A model generated the notes under the pieces. It was not told the DNA's origin. It saw nothing but the letters and a program-made list of their open reading frames with translations, and did no database searches. 64,000 nt of DNA from Candidatus Margulisiibacteriota bacterium (GTDB taxonomy: Bacteria > Margulisbacteria > Riflemargulisbacteria > GWF2-39-127), in assembly GCA_003242895.1 (NCBI GenBank), contig QKMY01000019.1, forward strand, positions 62,001 through 126,000, given 5' to 3'. Below, one piece after another: positions 36,273 to 45,504 of the stretch (positions within the stretch are counted from its first letter, which is position 1; every line of letters begins with the position of its first letter). Position numbers and translations under genes: made by a program.

Positions 36273-37078
36273 AAAAACAACTAAAAATCTCCGTATTAAC
36301 ACCTTCATATAATCAAGGGATATATATTGTCGACAACATCGAGTCAGTACTAAATCAGAACTACCCTAACTTTGAGCATATAGTAATGGATGGGGGATCG
36401 TCTGATGACACTGTGAAAGTTTTGAAAAAATATTCTCATTTAATATGGAAGTCGGAGAAAGATAAAGGGCAAACGCATGCCTTAAATAAGGCACTGAAAA
36501 TTGCATCAGGAGATATTGTTTGTTGGTTAAATTCGGATGATTTGTTATGCGAAGGCGTGTTCGAAATAATAAACCGGTTTTTTGTTGATAATTGTGATAG
36601 GCATGTAGTTACAGGTAACCTTCTTGTTGTTGATGAAAATAAACAGTTTTTGTGGAAACAAACTGCAGAGGCGGTTACCTATGAAGGATTATTGAATAAT
36701 GGACAGTGTGTTCTGCAGCCATCTACAGTGTTCAGAAAAAACGTATTTGATCAAGTAGGTAGCTTGAACGATAAATTTCATTATACAATGGACCATGAGT
36801 TCTTCTTGCGGGCATCGAAGCAATTCCGATTCTATACGATAGATAAAGATATTGCTATGTTCCGGCGGTATCCGCAGTCAAAAACAGGGAGTCATGAGAT
36901 CCGGTTTGTCAGGGAGTTGCTCAAGATAAAAAGACAATATGGGGCAAGAGTACTCTCTTTAAATAACATGAGATTATTGTGTATGTTTATTAAAGAACCT
37001 TTTAAGAAAAATCACTATTTAAGAATGGCAGTAAGGATATTGAAAGGTAAGCATCCTGATTATAGATATTATAATTGA
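36269..37078 (+). CDS. GT2-family glycosyltransferase
   Basis: 269 residues from the ATG that overlaps the polymerase stop; a TTG 15 bases earlier is in frame but has no ribosome site. GT-A motifs: SVLTPSYNQGIYI, VMDGGSSDDTVKVL, KDKGQTHALNKAL, and the acidic site CWLNSDDLL. LQPSTVFRKNVFDQVG and DHEFFLRASK complete the family pattern. It is similar in type to WcaA-like transferases of exopolysaccharide loci. Confidence 0.93.
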   Translation: MKKQLKISVLTPSYNQGIYIVDNIESVLNQNYPNFEHIVMDGGSSDDTVKVLKKYSHLIWKSEKDKGQTHALNKALKIASGDIVCWLNSDDLLCEGVFEIINRFFVDNCDRHVVTGNLLVVDENKQFLWKQTAEAVTYEGLLNNGQCVLQPSTVFRKNVFDQVGSLNDKFHYTMDHEFFLRASKQFRFYTIDKDIAMFRRYPQSKTGSHEIRFVRELLKIKRQYGARVLSLNNMRLLCMFIKEPFKKNHYLRMAVRILKGKHPDYRYYN

Positions 37079-37094
37079 AAGAAAGAGTGGTTAA

Positions 37095-38171
37095 ATGAAT
37101 ATCTTGCATATATTGCCCAGTCTGAATTTGTATGGGGGTACACCCCGGATAGTTAAAGATTTGGTAACACAATCAAAACATATGCACTATATTTACTGTA
37201 GGAGCAGTTGGGAAGGTAAGGATAAATACGAAGAATTCAGAGTGGAATTCATTAAAAGTAATATTAATCTCTTTGACGGTTTATATGGGAAGAATATTGT
37301 TAAGCACATATATGAGATGCTTAAAATAATAGATAAAAACAGCATAGAAATAATTCACTGTTATTTTGATTATTGTATTGTTCTTGGAGGGATAATCAGA
37401 TGTTTAAGGCCTCAAATAAAATTAATAGTTACTTTTCAGGGTTCATCGAGCCCTTCCGGATATTTGACAATTTCATTGCTGGCATTAGCATATAGAAAAG
37501 TAGACAAGTTTATATATATATCAAAATATGTTAAAGAATCAAAATATCAAGTGTTTGCTGGGTTAAAGAATAAAGAAGAACAGATTATATATAATGGTGC
37601 AAATAAATATAAGTCACATACTACAAAACTGAGTAATCAGCAAATAATATCGACAATATCAGGTCTGAATAAATATAAAAATCTTCCGGTTTTGATAGAT
37701 TGTATGAATATTATAGTCAACGAAAAAAAAAGAAATATTATTCTTAATATAATAGGAGATGGAGATGAAAAGGCTAATATTGAGAATAGAATAAAAATAT
37801 ATAATCTTGAAAGTCATATTAATTTATTGGGATATAGAAGTAATGTCTCTGACTATTTGAATGAATCCCTTTTATGTGTTCATCCTGCTGATCAGGAAGG
37901 TTTTGGTATTGCTGTGGTAGAAGCGATGTTAATGAAAAAACCGGTAATCCTGTCAAATGCGGGTGCGTTACCGGAACTTATTGCCGATAATGAGTCAGGT
38001 ATACTGGCAGATCCTTATAATCCTTACGATTGGGCGGAAAAAATAATGAAATTGCTGGATGATAAAAACCTTAGAGACAGAGTCGCGATAAAGGGATATG
38101 AAAGAGCTAGTAAATTGTTTAGTATTCAAAGATATGTTAATGAACTTGATAAAGTATATTCTGGTATTTAA
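37095..38171 (+). CDS. GT4-family glycosyltransferase
   Basis: 358 residues. The N-terminal domain begins NILHILPSLNLYGGTPR; the donor domain has ISGLNKYKNLPVLI, IIGDGDEKANIE and the EX7E motif in DQEGFGIAVVEAMLMKKPVI, followed by NAGALPELI. This is the most canonical GT4 of the locus. It starts 16 bases after the preceding gene. Confidence 0.93.
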   Translation: MNILHILPSLNLYGGTPRIVKDLVTQSKHMHYIYCRSSWEGKDKYEEFRVEFIKSNINLFDGLYGKNIVKHIYEMLKIIDKNSIEIIHCYFDYCIVLGGIIRCLRPQIKLIVTFQGSSSPSGYLTISLLALAYRKVDKFIYISKYVKESKYQVFAGLKNKEEQIIYNGANKYKSHTTKLSNQQIISTISGLNKYKNLPVLIDCMNIIVNEKKRNIILNIIGDGDEKANIENRIKIYNLESHINLLGYRSNVSDYLNESLLCVHPADQEGFGIAVVEAMLMKKPVILSNAGALPELIADNESGILADPYNPYDWAEKIMKLLDDKNLRDRVAIKGYERASKLFSIQRYVNELDKVYSGI

Positions 38172-38201
38172 TGCAAAAGCTGCAAATGCCTTGGAAAAGA
38201 A

Positions 38202-39299
38202 ATGAAAAAAAAAGTAGTAATACTTCAACCATATATAGCGCCATACAGGGTTAATTTATTTAATGAAATTAATAATTTTGATGATATTGATTTGTATTTG
38301 TTATATTTTAACAAAACGGAAGAAAGAAGGAAATGGAATAATACGCCTATTTGTAAGTTTAAGCAAGTTCAACTGCATCCGGTTATATTTCACTTTAATT
38401 ACGAAAAAAATATTACAATACCGAATATTGCAGAACTGGTTCGTTTTTTAATAAAAATAAAACCTGATATGATTATATGTTCACCTAATATCGAAGGTAT
38501 GGTTCTTTGTTATTTAAAGAATATTTTTAAATATAGAATTGCCAGTTGGATGGAATCTACAAATATAACTGAAAAAAATATCTCATTAATTAAAAAATAT
38601 TTAAGATATAATTTTTTTAAAAATATTAATCATTTTATAATTCCTGGTAAAAAAACAGAAGAATATTTAAATTCAAATAAATATATTAAAAATAGGGAGA
38701 AATTATATTTTGCGCCGAATACAATCGATCAGGAAAAATACCTTTTGACTGAAAATGAAGTAAAAAATAAATTCGAGAATATAAAACATTTAAGGTTCCT
38801 TTTTTCGGGCAGTTTGATAGAGCGTAAAGGGTTTCACTTGTTGCAAAAAGCATTTCAGGATTTATCCGGATATTCATTTCCTTATACATATGAATTAAAT
38901 GTTGCCGGAAGCGGTAATCTACCTGAATATCAAATACAGCATGTTAATTACAAAGGGTTTTTGCAAGGTGATGAATACCGAGAATTATTCAAAAGCTCAC
39001 ATGTGTTTGTTTTGCCTTCCTTGCGTGATTGTAATCCATTAACAGTTGTTGAAGCAATTAATGCCGGTAACATATTATTGTTGTCCGATGCGGTTGGCAA
39101 TTATCCGGAGTTTGTTAAGGGCAATGGCTTTGTTTTTAAAAGCAATTCTAAAAATGCCATAAAGGATTCCTTATTTAAACTGATGAATTTAAATAATGAG
39201 GTATTTAAAGAAATAGCCTTAAAATCTATATCAATTGCAAATAATATAAATCATAAAAACAGTGCATTAAGTTTCTATCAGGCAATGATGTCAAAATGA
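38202..39299 (+). CDS. GT4-family glycosyltransferase
   Basis: 365 residues, GT-B fold. It opens KVVILQPYIAPYRVNLFNEI, has a basic middle with IIPGKKTEEYL, and a donor domain with FSGSLIERKGFHLL and LPSLRDCNPLTVVEAINAGN, where the first EX7E glutamate is replaced by D. The stop overlaps the next start (ATGA). Its coding sequence is markedly AT-rich, like the next gene, so the two may have travelled together. Confidence 0.9.
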   Translation: MKKKVVILQPYIAPYRVNLFNEINNFDDIDLYLLYFNKTEERRKWNNTPICKFKQVQLHPVIFHFNYEKNITIPNIAELVRFLIKIKPDMIICSPNIEGMVLCYLKNIFKYRIASWMESTNITEKNISLIKKYLRYNFFKNINHFIIPGKKTEEYLNSNKYIKNREKLYFAPNTIDQEKYLLTENEVKNKFENIKHLRFLFSGSLIERKGFHLLQKAFQDLSGYSFPYTYELNVAGSGNLPEYQIQHVNYKGFLQGDEYRELFKSSHVFVLPSLRDCNPLTVVEAINAGNILLLSDAVGNYPEFVKGNGFVFKSNSKNAIKDSLFKLMNLNNEVFKEIALKSISIANNINHKNSALSFYQAMMSK

Positions 39300-40417
39300 A
39301 TAATAAGAAAAAAATATTATTTCTCATCCAGCTTCCACCTCCTGTTCATGGGGTCTCTACCATGAATAAAATTATTTCCGACAGTAAATTAATCAATGGT
39401 TCTTTTGATACAAGAGTTTTTCCTCTGATGTTTGCCAGTGATATAAGTGACATAGGGGTTGTTTCTGTTGGTAAGATTGTAAAAATGTTAATTTGTGCAT
39501 TAAAGCTTGTTCGAACATTATTAGCCGATAGGCCTGATATCGCGTATTTTACATTAGCCCCGGCAGGTTATGCTTTTTATCGAGATATCATCTATGTATT
39601 TATTTTAAAGATATTTAAATTAAAAATAATATACCACTTACATGGAAAAGGCATCAAAAATATAATCAGTAAACATAAATTGAATAAAGTAATATGTAAA
39701 TTTATATTTAAAAATGTAAATGTTATATGTCTGTCGGATCAGATAACTTATGATATACAGGATGTGTATGGTAAAAAGCCTTTTATTGTTAATAACGGTA
39801 TTGTAAGAATAATAGATAGTAATTATTTTGAGGAAGAAAAAAATAACCGGGACATAAAAATTAAAATACTTTTTTTATCTAATTATGAAAAAACAAAAGG
39901 TATTCTGGACCTTGTAGATGCTTTAAGGATATTAGATAAAAAAAATATTGATTTTGAAACGGTATTGGTTGGTAAGCCTACAAAATCTATTTCTATTGAT
40001 TATTTAAAAGAGTATATTACAAATAATGGGTTAATAAAAAAAATCAAAATATCAGGTCCCCAATATAATGATAATAAAAACGAAATTTTAAAAAATGCCA
40101 GTATATTTGTTTTCCCTACATATAATGAAGCATTTCCACTGGTAATATTAGAAGCTATGCAGTTCGGGTTGCCGGTTGTTTCTACTTTTGAAGGTGCTAT
40201 TCCAGAGATTGTGGATGATTGTAAGACTGGCTTTCTGGTGCGTCAGAGAGATGTTACTTTATTAGCTGAGAAAATAGAGATCCTTATAAAAGATAAAGAT
40301 ATGCGTATAAAAATGGGCAGGGCTGGAAGGATAAAGTTCCTGGAAAAATACACATTAGAAACTTTTGAGCGAAATATGAAAAAAATTTTTGATGAGGTGT
40401 TGAATGATGATATTTAA
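39296..40417 (+). CDS. GT4-family glycosyltransferase
   Basis: 373 residues. LFLIQLPPPVHGVSTMNK at the start is typical of GT4 members of exopolysaccharide loci. The donor domain shows FLSNYEKTKGILDLVDAL, then FPTYNEAFPLVILEAMQFGLPVVST with the EX7E pair, then GAIPEIVDD. Translationally coupled to the previous gene. Confidence 0.92.
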   Translation: MNNKKKILFLIQLPPPVHGVSTMNKIISDSKLINGSFDTRVFPLMFASDISDIGVVSVGKIVKMLICALKLVRTLLADRPDIAYFTLAPAGYAFYRDIIYVFILKIFKLKIIYHLHGKGIKNIISKHKLNKVICKFIFKNVNVICLSDQITYDIQDVYGKKPFIVNNGIVRIIDSNYFEEEKNNRDIKIKILFLSNYEKTKGILDLVDALRILDKKNIDFETVLVGKPTKSISIDYLKEYITNNGLIKKIKISGPQYNDNKNEILKNASIFVFPTYNEAFPLVILEAMQFGLPVVSTFEGAIPEIVDDCKTGFLVRQRDVTLLAEKIEILIKDKDMRIKMGRAGRIKFLEKYTLETFERNMKKIFDEVLNDDI

Positions 40418-40470
40418 GCAGAATTGTAGCTTCTTATATTTCAAATCACTTCTGTTATGGGAGATTAATT

Positions 40471-41805
40471 ATGCATAATGAAGTTAAGGTTAGCAGGATT
40501 GATTCCTATGATGTAACTGGAATTTATAATAGTTTGCCGGATGAGATATTCGATATTATCAAACATGACAATACTGTGATATTGAAGCCAAATTGGGTAA
40601 AAGAATCACACCTTTTTCGTCCTGCAGACTGGGAGTATGTAATTACACACCCTACAGTAATAATGGCTGTTTTGATGAAGGTACTTGATAGGTTAGGTAA
40701 TAATGGAAAAGTAATCATTACTGATGGACCTCAGACTGATTCTTCATTTAAGAAACTCATCGGACATTATCCGGTAAAGGAATGGGAGCAATTAGCTGAA
40801 AAAAGGGGAGTTTCTCTGGAGGTTATTGATCTTCGGGATGATGAGTGGGTTAATGAAGGAGATGTGACAGTCAAGAGAACGAAGCTCACTGGTGACCCTC
40901 GAGGTAAGATCGAAGTAAATTTATTAGGTAACAAAAGTGAGTTCCATGAACATATCAAGTCTAAAAGAGGATATTATGGAGCAGATTATGACATTTCAGA
41001 AACCAACCGGGCTCATGACGGTAAAAATAATCTTTACAGCGTTTCTCGTTCGGTAATAAATGGGGATGTGTTTATTAACTTGCCAAAGCTAAAAACACAT
41101 AAGAAAAGCGGCATAACCTGCTGTTTAAAAAACCTTGTCGGAATTAATACTTATAAGAACTATTTACCTCATCACTGCGAAGGTGGACCTTCGGAGGGTG
41201 GAGATCAGTTCCCTTCTGATAATTTGAACGCTAGACTGGAAGGTCCTATTATGGCTTTTATTAAACAACATTTTATAAGAAATCTTATTATGGCTAAATT
41301 ATTTAAACCTTTAAAGAAAATCGGAAAAAAAACTTTCGGGGATACCAATACGGTTATACGCAGTGGGAACTGGCATGGTAATGATACTATTTGGCGTATG
41401 ATACTTGATCTTAATAAAGTACTTTTTTATGCTAATCCTGACGGCAGCATGCGTGAAGGAAAATGGAACAATGCAAAAAAATATATTGGAATAGTAGATG
41501 GCATTCTGGCCGGAGAAGGGAATGGCCCTATGTCGCCTGACCCTGTGGAAATGAATTATATTTTCTGCGGAAGCAATCCTGTAGCGATTGATGCGGTTTG
41601 TGCTCGTTTTATGGGATTTAATCCGATGAAAATATTGTCGATTAAGAATTCATTTAAGATCAGGCAGTATCATATATGTAATTTTTCTTATGATGATATT
41701 GTTATAAATATTGGTAAGAACAAATTTAAGATAGCAGATCTGCCTCGTTATTTTATCGTTCCGTTTAAGCCGCATTTTGGCTGGATAAACTATATTGAGG
41801 GATAG
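40471..41805 (+). CDS. DUF362-family protein
   Basis: A 444-residue cytosolic protein of the DUF362 family: VILKPNWV near residue 34, ITDGPQTDSSF near 87, FINLPKLKTHKKSGITCCLKN with the conserved lysine/histidine/cysteine cluster near 205, and GIVDGILAGEGNGPMSPDPV near 347, then NPVAIDAVCARFMGF. Some DUF362 proteins carry iron-sulfur domains; this one has no ferredoxin motif. Its function is unknown. It is followed by a CapK-like adenylate-forming enzyme, a pairing that suggests modification of the polymer by an acyl or similar group (inferred). Confidence 0.85.
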   Translation: MHNEVKVSRIDSYDVTGIYNSLPDEIFDIIKHDNTVILKPNWVKESHLFRPADWEYVITHPTVIMAVLMKVLDRLGNNGKVIITDGPQTDSSFKKLIGHYPVKEWEQLAEKRGVSLEVIDLRDDEWVNEGDVTVKRTKLTGDPRGKIEVNLLGNKSEFHEHIKSKRGYYGADYDISETNRAHDGKNNLYSVSRSVINGDVFINLPKLKTHKKSGITCCLKNLVGINTYKNYLPHHCEGGPSEGGDQFPSDNLNARLEGPIMAFIKQHFIRNLIMAKLFKPLKKIGKKTFGDTNTVIRSGNWHGNDTIWRMILDLNKVLFYANPDGSMREGKWNNAKKYIGIVDGILAGEGNGPMSPDPVEMNYIFCGSNPVAIDAVCARFMGFNPMKILSIKNSFKIRQYHICNFSYDDIVINIGKNKFKIADLPRYFIVPFKPHFGWINYIEG

Positions 41806-41807
41806 CA

Positions 41808-41891
41808 ATGAATAAAATTTATTATAAGCTTCTATATTTTGCAAAAGTTGCAGTTGTATCTTGTGCAGCCGGAATAGCAGGTCTGGAATGA
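41808..41891 (+). CDS. Possible 27-residue peptide between DUF362 and CapK-like genes
   Basis: An ATG at 41808 with GAGGG six bases upstream opens 27 codons: a basic, tyrosine-rich start and a short hydrophobic stretch (FAKVAVVSCAAGIAGLE). It fits exactly in the gap between two genes of the operon. It may be a small membrane peptide or chance; no family is recognised. Confidence 0.3.
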   Translation: MNKIYYKLLYFAKVAVVSCAAGIAGLE

Positions 41892-41903
41892 GGGCTAAAG
41901 TTT

Positions 41904-43256
41904 ATGTCTTTTAAAAAAAATGTTCTAAAAAATATTATTAAGCTTCCACCACAATTGAATAATTTTTTGTTAGCTTTTAATAAAAAACCTGAATGGATTT
42001 ATGGGGAAAAATATAAGTCATATCAAACGTTTATTGATAGTAACCATCATGGTTTTGATAACACAAAAAAGTTAATAGATTTAGTTAATTATGCCATACA
42101 AAATATCCCTTATTATAAAAACTTATATGCAGGTCTGAGAATGAATAATTTGGATGATTTCAGAAAAGGCATCTCTTTTATTGATAAACAAATAGTAATG
42201 AGTTGCCATGATGATTTCATCTCTCTAAATAGTAATAAATGCCAATATGATAATGTTACTACAGGAGGTACTAGTGGGAAACCGTTAAATATATTAGTTC
42301 CTAAAGACAGATATATCAAAGAATTGGGAACTATGCATTTTTTATGGAGTAAGGCAGGCTATAAATATCAGACAAGAGCGGTTATCCGGAATCATCACCT
42401 ATTACCTGAAAAAGATTTCGTGATTAATCCTATTACGAAAGAAGTGATTTTTGATGGCTTTAGGCTCTGTGATGATTATTTTGAAATAATATATACTTTA
42501 ATAAAGCGATTTAATATACAATTTATTCATTGCTATCCTTCGACAGCCTATGAATTCTCTAGATTTTTATACGACAGCAAAAAGGATTGTTCTTTTATCA
42601 AAGCCTTTTTATCCGGTTCGGAAAATATTATAGACTATCAAAAAAACCTAATAAATAATAAGCTCGGAGTAAAATTCTACAACTGGTATGGGCATAGCGA
42701 AAAATTGCTTCTTGGTGGCTATTGTCAGTATTCAGATTATTTCCATATGGAACCAACATATGGATATTTTGAATTAATTGATGAAAAAAGTGAAGTAATT
42801 GATGTGCCTGGTAAAGTAGGGGAGATTGTCGGCACAACTTTAGATAATTATGGTATGCCATTGATAAGATATAGAACGGATGATTATGCTGAATATGTTT
42901 CACACAAATGTGAAGCATGTTGTAGGGAGCTATCTGTTATTAAGAACATAAAAGGCAGATGGAGTGGCGAAAAAATATATAACAAGGACGGTACCTTTGT
43001 TACTACAACTGCGTTAAATTTGCACGACGAGCTTTATGCTGTTATTAACGGTATACAGTTTGTTCAGAAAGAAAAGGGCATGTTAACGGTGATGATTATT
43101 AAATCTGATAAATATAATGATTATTATGAACGAAAGATAATTGAATATTATAAATATAAGCTAAAACCTGATACCGAAATAAATATTGTATATGTCGATA
43201 AGTTGATCAAGCAAAGCAATGGTAAATTTTTGCATTTAATAAGTAAAGTAACTTAG
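41904..43256 (+). CDS. CapK/PaaK-like adenylate-forming enzyme
   Basis: 450 residues related to phenylacetate-CoA ligase and CapK. The P-loop-like motif TTGGTSGKPL is near residue 123, WYGHSE near 264, and PLIRYRTDDYAEY near 314 (the acidic residue binds ribose in the family). Two cysteines in CEACC could hold zinc. CapK-type proteins in capsule loci are thought to activate a carboxylate for transfer to the polymer; the substrate is unknown. It ends the first run of same-strand genes in the locus. Confidence 0.85.
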   Translation: MSFKKNVLKNIIKLPPQLNNFLLAFNKKPEWIYGEKYKSYQTFIDSNHHGFDNTKKLIDLVNYAIQNIPYYKNLYAGLRMNNLDDFRKGISFIDKQIVMSCHDDFISLNSNKCQYDNVTTGGTSGKPLNILVPKDRYIKELGTMHFLWSKAGYKYQTRAVIRNHHLLPEKDFVINPITKEVIFDGFRLCDDYFEIIYTLIKRFNIQFIHCYPSTAYEFSRFLYDSKKDCSFIKAFLSGSENIIDYQKNLINNKLGVKFYNWYGHSEKLLLGGYCQYSDYFHMEPTYGYFELIDEKSEVIDVPGKVGEIVGTTLDNYGMPLIRYRTDDYAEYVSHKCEACCRELSVIKNIKGRWSGEKIYNKDGTFVTTTALNLHDELYAVINGIQFVQKEKGMLTVMIIKSDKYNDYYERKIIEYYKYKLKPDTEINIVYVDKLIKQSNGKFLHLISKVT

Positions 43257-43325
43257 CTTCAAAACTCGAATATGATTTGTAATAGCCGATAATCTATGAA
43301 TGTTCAGCCTCCCTTAAAAACTGTC

Positions 43326-43353
43326 TTGACATCTCAGTCCATTGTATTATAAC
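43326..43353 (+). promoter_or_regulatory. Sigma-70 promoter of the epimerase gene
   Basis: TTGACA at 43326-43331 and TATAAC at 43348-43353 with a 16-base spacer, about 70 bases before the wecB-like start. Confidence 0.6.
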
Positions 43354-43421
43354 AGAGATACAAAATGCTTTGGTATTCTTAACTAACAATTTAGTTTTGG
43401 TAGAATGCTTGGAGTTGAAAA

Positions 43422-44555
43422 ATGACACGCATTAAAATTGTTCTAGTTGCTGCAGCCAGACCAAACTTCATGAAAGTAGCTCCTATAATTAAAGAGCTCA
43501 AAAAATTTCCTGATAAGTTTAATTCAATTCTAGTTCATACAGGGCAACATTACGATTATGCGATGAGCCGGGCTTTTTTTGAGCAATTAAATATACCTGC
43601 TCCAAATATAGATCTTGAAGTCGGATCAGGCACTCATGCTGAGCAGTCTGGGAAGGTTATGATCAAGTTTGAGCAGTTTTTAATTAAGGAACGACCTGAT
43701 ATTGTCATTGTTGTCGGTGATGTTAATTCAACAATGGCCTGTGCAATCGCTGCAAAAAAAATGAAAATACTTGTAGCTCATGTTGAAGCTGGTCTTCGTA
43801 GTTTTGATCGTAACATGCCAGAAGAGATTAACCGGTTACTTACAGATTCAATCGCTGATATTCTGTATACTCCTTCTGAGGACGCGGATAAACAATTGAT
43901 TAAAGAAGGTATTGAACAAAAAAAGATTATCCATGTCGGCAATATCATGATTGATACTTTGCATACTCAAAAATCCATAGCTGATGCGTCCAGATATTAC
44001 GAAAAGCTGGGGCTCAATAAATCTCTTTACGCACTAGTCACCTTACATCGTCCCGGCAATGTTGATGTTAAAGAGACTTTTACAAGAATAATGGACGTAT
44101 TATTGGAAGTATCAAAAACCACAACAATTATATTTCCGATGCATCCACGAACGAGAAAGCTGATCCAATCATATAATATGGCCGCTATGTTGTCTTTTGA
44201 TAAAATTATTCCAAGTTGTATAAATGCTATTAATCCGATAGGGTATAACGAAATGCTGAATCTGACTTTGAATGCCCGTCTTGTGCTTACTGACAGCGGT
44301 GGACTTCAGGAAGAAACAACAGCTCTGGGCATCCCTTGTCTGACGTTACGAGAAAATACTGAGCGCCCCGTAACAGTAACGGTGGGATCAAATGTTATTG
44401 TGGGTACTGATCCTCAATTAATCTTAACAACTTACGAACAAATAATGAGTGGAGTATATAAGCAGTCTTCCGTTCCCCGATACTGGGATGGAAGGACAGC
44501 TGCGCGGATCGTTCAGCATTTGGATAAATATTTTAGCAATGGAAGGAACCAATAA
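43422..44555 (+). CDS. wecB: UDP-N-acetylglucosamine 2-epimerase (non-hydrolysing)
   Basis: 377 residues. Converts UDP-GlcNAc to UDP-ManNAc in the cytoplasm. Family signs: AARPNFMKVAPIIKEL at the start, HTGQHYDYAMS near residue 40, GDVNSTMACAIAA, HVEAGLRSFDRNMPEEINR near 120-138, TLHRPGNVD, and LTDSGGLQEETTALGIPCLTLRENTERPVT near 290-318. It has its own promoter. UDP-ManNAc would be a donor for the WecG-like domain encoded at 47654, which links these genes. Confidence 0.95.
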   Translation: MTRIKIVLVAAARPNFMKVAPIIKELKKFPDKFNSILVHTGQHYDYAMSRAFFEQLNIPAPNIDLEVGSGTHAEQSGKVMIKFEQFLIKERPDIVIVVGDVNSTMACAIAAKKMKILVAHVEAGLRSFDRNMPEEINRLLTDSIADILYTPSEDADKQLIKEGIEQKKIIHVGNIMIDTLHTQKSIADASRYYEKLGLNKSLYALVTLHRPGNVDVKETFTRIMDVLLEVSKTTTIIFPMHPRTRKLIQSYNMAAMLSFDKIIPSCINAINPIGYNEMLNLTLNARLVLTDSGGLQEETTALGIPCLTLRENTERPVTVTVGSNVIVGTDPQLILTTYEQIMSGVYKQSSVPRYWDGRTAARIVQHLDKYFSNGRNQ

Positions 44556-44588
44556 TGAAAGGCAATAAATTCAGTCAGAGAATCAAAA

Positions 44589-45104
44589 TTAATTCAATAA
44601 ATTAAATGCACCCAGAATGCCTACTCCAAAGTTGATTATAAAGGGGGTAATATCTGTGTCGTTTTTATTATCGTGCATGAGGATTTTTTCTGCTTCTACA
44701 AATATATTGTAGCGGTCAATTTTATACGCTGCTCCTCCCCTGAGATTAACGCCAATCGTAGGAGTTGAATAGGTTGAAGATAAAATATTGACATTAATCC
44801 CCCCGGCTAAATATGGGCATACCTGTCCGTAAGGATTGAAAATATATTTGAGATCTGCTTCAATGGGGACTAATCTTAATAATCCAGGGCTGATAGTCCT
44901 GTTTGTCTCGATATAATTGGCTTTGAGGCTTAAAGCCATGCTGTCGGTTAGCATGAAATCAACTCCGACACCTAATGTCCAACTGTCGTCAAATTTGTTC
45001 GCAAGATGAGCAGGACCGGTAAAGAAATTAATGTTGGTGTCAATAGCCTGGGAATTAATCGGAATGAAAAAAAATACCAGGATCAGGAACAATAACTTTT
45101 TCAT
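44589..45104 (-). CDS. Small outer-membrane beta-barrel protein
   Basis: 171 residues with a signal peptide (MKKLLFLILVFFFIPINSQA) and then alternating beta strands (LGVGVDFMLTD, LSLKANYIETN, LKYIFNPYGQVCPYLAGGINVN), ending in a hydrophobic strand. The pattern GQ-PYLAGG-N resembles the eight-stranded OmpA/OmpW-like barrels. Its role is unknown. It points against the polysaccharide locus and interrupts it between wecB and the dehydrogenase fusion. Confidence 0.8.
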   Translation of the reverse strand: MKKLLFLILVFFFIPINSQAIDTNINFFTGPAHLANKFDDSWTLGVGVDFMLTDSMALSLKANYIETNRTISPGLLRLVPIEADLKYIFNPYGQVCPYLAGGINVNILSSTYSTPTIGVNLRGGAAYKIDRYNIFVEAEKILMHDNKNDTDITPFIINFGVGILGAFNLLN

Positions 45105-45504
45105 TTATATATCCCCCTTTGGTTTGTTTTATCGTCATTTATATCTATATAAATATAATAATTTAATCATACGTCGTTAACCTCTGGTAGCTTAGGCTAA
45201 TGACTAGAAATTGTCAATATGAAATTATCATGAACAAAATATTTTTTGGTTTTTCAATTATGATATTTTAAAACTATAATAAATGGTTGTTGACATTAAG
45301 TAGGCTTTTTGTTAAGAAACAAGTTGGAAATTACAGTTGCTGGATTAATTGTCTTATATTGATATAAACAATTCTTAAATAAAATGAGATTTTTTATTGT
45401 ATTTGCCAATAATGCTCATTACCTCACAAATGTCTTATCTCTGCTATGAATACTACGTTTTATCCTGATGAATTAGTAACAGAATATGTTTTTTGGAGGG
45501 AAAA
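45105..45504. other. Divergent regulatory gap
   Basis: No gene is seen. It must hold the promoter of the barrel gene (minus) and that of the dehydrogenase fusion (plus). TTGACA at 45290-45295 is followed only by weak -10 candidates (TAAGAA after 17 bases). GGAGGG at 45495-45500 is the ribosome site of the fusion gene. Confidence 0.45.
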
